DNA of 37,143 nucleotides from Muribaculaceae bacterium. Its GTDB lineage: Bacteria; Bacteroidota; Bacteroidia; Bacteroidales; Muribaculaceae. Where the stretch lies: assembly GCA_023667285.1 (NCBI GenBank), contig JAMPAK010000001.1:669106-706248 (forward strand), in the 5' to 3' direction. The notes below the pieces were generated by a model, which was given only the letters and a program-made list of their open reading frames with translations, had not been told where the DNA came from and did not search any database. Positions 33,064 to 37,143 of the stretch are shown in pieces (within the stretch, counting starts at the first letter, position 1; each line of letters opens with the position of its first letter). The position numbers and the translations under genes are program-made.

Positions 33064-34251
33064 TCAATAAGTTATTTTTGCTTTTACCGGATAGTAGTTT
33101 ATTGGCGAATAGTTGGAACTGTTATCAAGGGCAAATACTTCCCCCTTGAAGTAGCCGTTGCAATAGCCTCCCCATCCCCAATCGCAATGGAAATAATAGT
33201 CTAAATATTCGTCGGTGTCCAAATCTAATTTATAGTAGCCTCCGTCAATCACCCAGGCATGACCATCCTCATCATGTCCTTCGACATATACCAGATAATT
33301 ATCTCTAATAAAATCCATGAGTTCTTCCATAGTTTTTTTGTAAATGTGATTTGAACCAACTTCATAGCCCATGCTCTTCATTAAATCTATAGCCTTATAT
33401 GTGTATGCACTACTCTTGCCAGAAGTATATTTCATACCGACCTCTTTGCCTATGTCATAAAGTAACATGGCCATATCATCCTCAGCCTCCTCATATGTCT
33501 TACTGGGGAACATGCTATGGGTTCGGAGAATTCCTCCATCCGGTCTCTGTTTGTGATAGATGGCCTCAACAATGGAGGGGAACGGATAAACGACTCCGCG
33601 TAGATTAGCGGTTGCTTTGCAGTGTGACATTATCAGGCCTGTCGCGATTGCAACACATCCAACCGGACATCCGGGATTATCAATCTTGACGAATTTATCC
33701 CATGGGTCATAGTAATACAGCGTAATTTTGAGTTTGGGACCAACCCTTACACAGCCATCGTCTGCCCATAATCCTTCTGAAATGGACATAGTGTCTTTCC
33801 TGATGGGCTTGTCATCGATTATTATAGATGAGTAGTCTTGAATTTTATCTATAAAATTTTCTTTTGCACTCTCATTCTCAAATGAGAATGAACCTTCATC
33901 CGAGAAGGCCAGGATGGGATTGTCGCTCTCTACACCGGAGACCACTACGAATCCCTTGTCCATCGGATAGTTCAGGATGTAGGCGAGGGTGTCAGGCAGG
34001 ATGTCGGTCGAACGTGATTTGTCCGATTTGAACACATATTGAATTTCTGGATTGGAATAATCTCCGCTCCTTGACTTCTTCAGACCGGACATGAAGCGGT
34101 CTCCGATTCTCACGGCTCTTGACTGTGACATGTCTTGAACCAAACCCAATGAGGGCTTTTCGAGATTAACAATCTCCGGGTTCTCATCTGATGTGCATGC
34201 CGTTGCCAGCAATGCCATGATGAGCATGATGATGAATTTGAATTGATTCAT
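33064..34251 (-). CDS. C10-family (streptopain-like) cysteine protease, lipoprotein
   Basis: 395 residues from ATG 34251, which begins a lipoprotein signal (LLATAC, Cys19). An N-terminal propeptide resembling the Spi inhibitor domain spans ~45-150 (LAYILNYPMDKGFVVVSG). The catalytic part holds GCPVGCVAIATG with nucleophile Cys199, GHAWVIDGG with His331, and the family segment HCDWGWGG followed by NGYF. The usual W-x-Q-x-x-PYN stretch before the Cys, which provides the oxyanion-hole Gln, is replaced by YYYDPWDKF, so activity may be altered. Related secreted proteases occur in Bacteroides fragilis (Bfp) and Streptococcus (SpeB). The gene is AT-rich relative to neighbours. Confidence 0.88.
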   Translation of the reverse strand: MNQFKFIIMLIMALLATACTSDENPEIVNLEKPSLGLVQDMSQSRAVRIGDRFMSGLKKSRSGDYSNPEIQYVFKSDKSRSTDILPDTLAYILNYPMDKGFVVVSGVESDNPILAFSDEGSFSFENESAKENFIDKIQDYSSIIIDDKPIRKDTMSISEGLWADDGCVRVGPKLKITLYYYDPWDKFVKIDNPGCPVGCVAIATGLIMSHCKATANLRGVVYPFPSIVEAIYHKQRPDGGILRTHSMFPSKTYEEAEDDMAMLLYDIGKEVGMKYTSGKSSAYTYKAIDLMKSMGYEVGSNHIYKKTMEELMDFIRDNYLVYVEGHDEDGHAWVIDGGYYKLDLDTDEYLDYYFHCDWGWGGYCNGYFKGEVFALDNSSNYSPINYYPVKAKITY

Positions 34252-34443
34252 TTTTGTTGAATTTTTGGCGCAACACTCAGTTTTGCTTTGAAGTGTTGGC
34301 AAATTTGACGATTTTATTTGAAATATGAAAATTTTATTTCTTCTTTAACATACTAGGGGGGTGAATGTCTTTTCGAGGTGTTTACATTGCCGGGTGATGG
34401 CGGATGGGTGGGTGCTGATGAAGATTCATGATTTATAGTTGTT

Positions 34444-34830
34444 TTATAGGCTGCCCTCATACGTATGAGGAGCGGCGGTTGTGATGGTGATTTGATATGT
34501 GCATGTCGGGTCACTTACGGTTGTGACAAAGGGAACAGCGGTGTCAAAGGTTTCGACTACGTACTCTTCCCCACCTGCGATTGCGACCTCAGCCACCCCT
34601 TCGGGATAGCGGAACTCAATTGACAGGAGTCCGCACTCGTTAATGGCTGAGGTGACAACCTGCTTGGAGGGTGCATTTGGCCTCATTGACGTAGACCTTT
34701 CCACTTTCTTTAGTACAATCTCACGTTCGTTGTTATCACTATCATTAGGTTCATCAGCTAGGAGGTTCATTGACAAGCAACCCATCACTACTGCAGTAGA
34801 TAGGTGTTGTAGAAATCTTTTTTTACTCAT
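34444..34830 (-). CDS. Small secreted protein, DUF3244-like
   Basis: 128 residues from ATG 34830, which begins a signal peptide (KKRFLQHLSTAVVMGCLSMNLLA); the longer frame upstream crosses the promoter. After a charged linker (DEPNDSDNNEREIVLKKVERS), the C-terminal ~60 residues form a beta-sandwich-like repeat: CGLLSIEFRYPEG, VAEVAIAGGEEYVVE, then CTYQITITTAAPHTYEGSL, like DUF3244 proteins. It lies 192 bp upstream of the C10 protease. C10 proteases of Bacteroides are often encoded beside small inhibitors, so an inhibitor role is a testable guess. Its end contains a 16-bp perfect palindrome (34455-34470). Confidence 0.75.
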   Translation of the reverse strand: MSKKRFLQHLSTAVVMGCLSMNLLADEPNDSDNNEREIVLKKVERSTSMRPNAPSKQVVTSAINECGLLSIEFRYPEGVAEVAIAGGEEYVVETFDTAVPFVTTVSDPTCTYQITITTAAPHTYEGSL

Positions 34831-34863
34831 TTTGACTGGTGTTTTTGGGCGTGAATCATACTG

Positions 34864-34895
34864 CAAAATTAGAGCATTAATGGGCGGATAGCAAA
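34864..34895 (-). promoter_or_regulatory. Promoter of the small secreted protein gene
   Basis: On the minus strand TTTG (34892-34895), a 20-base spacer and TAATTTTG (34864-34871) form a full consensus promoter. Transcription would begin about 28 bases before the ATG at 34830. Confidence 0.78.
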
Positions 34896-35089
34896 CAAAT
34901 GGCTTAAAGTTCATTATGAAAAATCGACTTAAAACGCTTAAATACAACGAATTAAAAATCAAGAAATTATGAAACTGTAAGCATTTGAATATCAATTAGT
35001 TGCGCAATAGTCAAATAATCAATGCATTAAGTCTATTTTGTTTCTTTCTCTTGACAAATTCTGAAATATGGTCTTTGTGAAGATTTTCG

Positions 35090-35119
35090 TTGATGTGTGG
35101 AAAAAATTCACTACTTTTG
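35090..35119 (+). promoter_or_regulatory. Promoter of the TPR membrane protein gene
   Basis: TTG (35090-35092) and TACTTTTG (35112-35119) are 19 bases apart. The ATG at 35125 begins six bases after the last G of the -7 box, so the transcript would have almost no leader. Confidence 0.65.
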
Positions 35120-35124
35120 CCGCC

Positions 35125-36831
35125 ATGAAAAACCTAATCTTATCACTTGCGGCTCTTGTGGCCCTCCTTATCGCTTCCTCCTGCAATCGCTATAGAATAG
35201 ATTCCCGTCTCATTGATGTTGAAGCTGGAATGGACGTAGACCCTGATTCGGTCCGGTCACTTCTGCTCGCCATCAATCCGTCGGAATTGATTGACGACCA
35301 CTCACGTGCTCTATACGGGATGCTTCTTGCACGAGCTGGACACAAGATGCATATTGTCGACGTTGACGATTCGCTGATCAATGTCTCAGTCGAGTTTTTT
35401 AAAAAGAACGGTCCTCGTGACTTGCTGATGAAGTCGCTGTTTTATCAGGGCGTGATACGTTGGAATCGTGGGGATTACCGAGAGGCTATGTTTTCGGCTG
35501 AAAGGTCTAAAGAGATTTCAGAAGAGATGCAGGACTTCTACTGGATGGCCAAAAACTATGAATTGATTGCCGATATTTTTCATTCAACATATAATAATCC
35601 CGATCAACTTGAGGCAAGGGAAAAAGCGGCTATTTACTATGGGCTTGCAGGAAAGGAACTGAATCACCTGTTTGCAATGCTTGACTATGCCTCCATCCTT
35701 GGCGATGCTGGTAAGGTGCCTGAGCAATTGGATATTTTGGATAGTCTTTTGTCCTTACCTCAAACAAGAAAATATGACGGATTTTTAGGATGCTTATTCT
35801 GTGATTATTTTGATAGGCTTGTTGATTTGAAAGAGTTTGATTATGCTTCACAGATTGCTGATTCAGTCAGGTCACACTATCCATTTCCTCAGGCTCGGGC
35901 TGCCGATCTTGTTGCAATGGCAACCCTGGAGTTCCACAAAGGGAATACGGCAGAGATGCTTGACCTAATTGAGAAAGCTTCCCAAAGTACCCGTTTTGCC
36001 ACGGATTCACTGCGCATCTACTGGCTCCTCTTGCACCATTATGAGCGTGAGGGGGATTTAAAAAAAGCCATGGCCATGGAAGACAGCGTGCTGGCGGTGA
36101 ACAATCGGCAGATTGACAGTGCCATAAGCCAGTCCGGCATCACAGCCCAGCGCGACATGGCGCGAATAGACCTCCTCGAGGAGGAACTCCGCTCACAAAG
36201 GGCGCGATATGGAATGGTGATTATAGGATTGTTGGCTCTGGCGGTTATTATCGGAGGCATTGCGGCTCATCGCTTCAAGATGGCACGCAAGCAGCTCGAA
36301 CTCAGCGACAGCATCAACGCCTTTGAGGTCCTCTCAATCAAATACAAGGCTGCCACCGAGGAAAACGCATCCCTTTCGGCCAAAATGGACATCCTGGCTG
36401 AGCATCAGCGTACCCACGATTCCACCATGGCGATGATGGGAGGGATGTTCTCATCCCAGTGGCAGGCGCTCAACAATCTTTGTGCCGTCTATAATCGCAA
36501 AAAGGGGAGCGGTGTGGAGAAGACACTCGTCAAAGATATCCACGACATCGTGCAGGAACTCCTCAACAGACCAAACATCCTTAAAATCAAGGAATGTGTC
36601 AACGCCACAAAGGATGGCCTCATGGACCGCCTTGAGCGCGAGAGCGCAGGCCGCATCCCCCACGACGGCTTGAGGCTTGCCCTGCTCCTCTTTGCCGGAT
36701 TCCAGCCCGCCGCAATCGCCCTCATGACCGACACCCCCCAGCCCACCATATATTCCCGTCGCAACCTCCTGATAAAAACCATCCAGTCCCTCCATCTCCC
36801 CTCCGAATCCCAAATCCTCGCAAACATATAA
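35125..36831 (+). CDS. TPR-containing membrane protein, putative signalling regulator
   Basis: 568 residues from ATG 35125; the open frame from 35068 starts before the promoter and is rejected. A lipoprotein-like signal ends IASSC (Cys20). Residues ~30-345 are helical TPR-like repeats (QGVIRWNRGDYREAMFSAERS, AIYYGLAGKELNHLFAMLDYA). A transmembrane helix (~362-382) is followed by a coiled coil (~385-430) and a C-terminal helical domain whose end (GLRLALLLFAGFQPAAIALMTDTPQPTIY-type segment, ~510-550) looks like a helix-turn-helix. Bacteroidetes have many TPR-TM-HTH sensors of this type. The N-terminal two thirds is AT-rich, the rest GC-rich. It diverges from the protease genes and may control them (inference). 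Confidence 0.78.
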   Translation: MKNLILSLAALVALLIASSCNRYRIDSRLIDVEAGMDVDPDSVRSLLLAINPSELIDDHSRALYGMLLARAGHKMHIVDVDDSLINVSVEFFKKNGPRDLLMKSLFYQGVIRWNRGDYREAMFSAERSKEISEEMQDFYWMAKNYELIADIFHSTYNNPDQLEAREKAAIYYGLAGKELNHLFAMLDYASILGDAGKVPEQLDILDSLLSLPQTRKYDGFLGCLFCDYFDRLVDLKEFDYASQIADSVRSHYPFPQARAADLVAMATLEFHKGNTAEMLDLIEKASQSTRFATDSLRIYWLLLHHYEREGDLKKAMAMEDSVLAVNNRQIDSAISQSGITAQRDMARIDLLEEELRSQRARYGMVIIGLLALAVIIGGIAAHRFKMARKQLELSDSINAFEVLSIKYKAATEENASLSAKMDILAEHQRTHDSTMAMMGGMFSSQWQALNNLCAVYNRKKGSGVEKTLVKDIHDIVQELLNRPNILKIKECVNATKDGLMDRLERESAGRIPHDGLRLALLLFAGFQPAAIALMTDTPQPTIYSRRNLLIKTIQSLHLPSESQILANI

Positions 36832-37061
36832 TCCCACCATCTGGCAAAGCCCAAAAGCAGGTCGCTGAAATCTTAACCGCGGCCAAGGTAGGCGGTCTCC
36901 GCAGGAGTAGCCGAAAATGCCCGGAGCCTCACAACCGCAGGTAGCAAACAGCGTCCGTAGGCCGCCGATTACCACCCCGAAGGCTCTCATCCGCATTATC
37001 GCACTACCAAACACACATATCATTCTTACCTTTGCAACCTAACTGTTCTCGAAGCCAAACC
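36832..37061. other. GC-rich intergenic stretch without recognised gene
   Basis: 230 bases with no ORF of standing on either strand except antisense frames running into the TPR gene. It is rich in short complementary blocks (GCGG, CCGC, ACCGCAG, GGCCGCC), and may fold strongly, but I cannot match it to a known RNA. The last 35 bases carry the promoter of the next gene. Confidence 0.5.
37027..37034 (+). promoter_or_regulatory. -7 box of the gene starting at 37062
   Basis: TACCTTTG matches TAnnTTTG and lies 27 bases before an ATG, supporting a real gene start at the window edge. Confidence 0.6.
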
Positions 37062-37143
37062 ATGAAAAAACTCATCACCACCTCCCGGAAACAAACCTAC
37101 TCCCCCATCCTTGGGATACGTGGCTTCGAGACATATCTCAACC
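37062..37143 (+). CDS. Start of an unidentified gene (cut by window end)
   Basis: An open frame of 27 codons begins at ATG 37062 (MKKLITTSRKQTYSPILG...) and runs to the window end without a stop. A TAnnTTTG box precedes it at a normal distance. The basic, non-hydrophobic N-terminus does not look like a signal peptide. Too short to assign. Confidence 0.5.
   Translation, partial: MKKLITTSRKQTYSPILGIRGFETYLN

Noticed and set aside
34270-34320. Promoter box before the C10 protease (CAAATTTG on the minus strand)
   Set aside because: The first base deviates from TAnnTTTG and no -33 element is at the proper distance.
36451-37023. 190-codon minus-strand frame covering the TPR 3' end and the intergenic region
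   Set aside because: Low-complexity, Gly/Val/Cys-rich shadow translation with no recognisable motif; most of it is antisense to the TPR gene.

Overview
The window is a chromosomal segment of a Bacteroidales bacterium, most likely of the Muribaculaceae (inference). The signs are high GC for the order, Bacteroidetes-type promoters (TTTG, about 20 bp, TAnnTTTG) instead of sigma70 boxes, few Shine-Dalgarno sequences, many Bacteroidetes-only families (DUF4199, DUF6048, DUF6452, DUF2723, DUF4369), a possible T9SS-type C-terminal tail, and a PL10/CE8 pectinase. No prophage, insertion sequence, tRNA or CRISPR array was seen.

Layout. 1-51 is the 3' end of a 5S rRNA, so an rRNA operon lies just upstream; a terminator follows. 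138-6219 holds a three-module pectinase and two lipoproteins, one thioredoxin-like without redox cysteines and one beta-helix. 6223-10171 (minus) is a compact five-gene operon: DUF4199 protein, GT2 glycosyltransferase, DUF6452, DUF6048, PhoH. It diverges from lptE - TPR-like gene - secG - MsbA-like ABC exporter (10285-13892); the two promoters interlock. 13980-15047 (minus) is ferritin plus an outer-membrane barrel. 15226-16329 is a polyprenyl-phosphate GlcNAc-1-phosphate transferase. 16433-20300 (minus) carries an MBL hydrolase, an OmlA-like lipoprotein and a prolyl oligopeptidase.

20440-32133 (plus) is the most interesting part. It begins with a fused sugar/inositol-phosphate nucleotidyltransferase and CDP-alcohol phosphotransferase plus an acyltransferase-3 protein. 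A dense run follows: trpS, a large DUF2723 glycosyltransferase-like membrane protein, pdxA, an unusual ATP-grasp protein, a GtrA-family protein, a second CDP-alcohol phosphatidyltransferase and a PAP2/Aur1-like phosphotransferase. The last two, together with the fused enzyme, look like the machinery for inositol phospholipids and inositol-phosphosphingolipids known in gut Bacteroides. The ATP-grasp and GtrA genes embedded in it suggest a further, undescribed modification of the lipid head group.

32226-36831 is a more AT-rich accessory patch: a small secreted protein, a C10 (streptopain-like) cysteine protease and a tail-bearing secreted protein on the minus strand, diverging from a TPR membrane protein with a possible C-terminal regulatory helix-turn-helix. 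The window ends in the first codons of a new gene at 37062.
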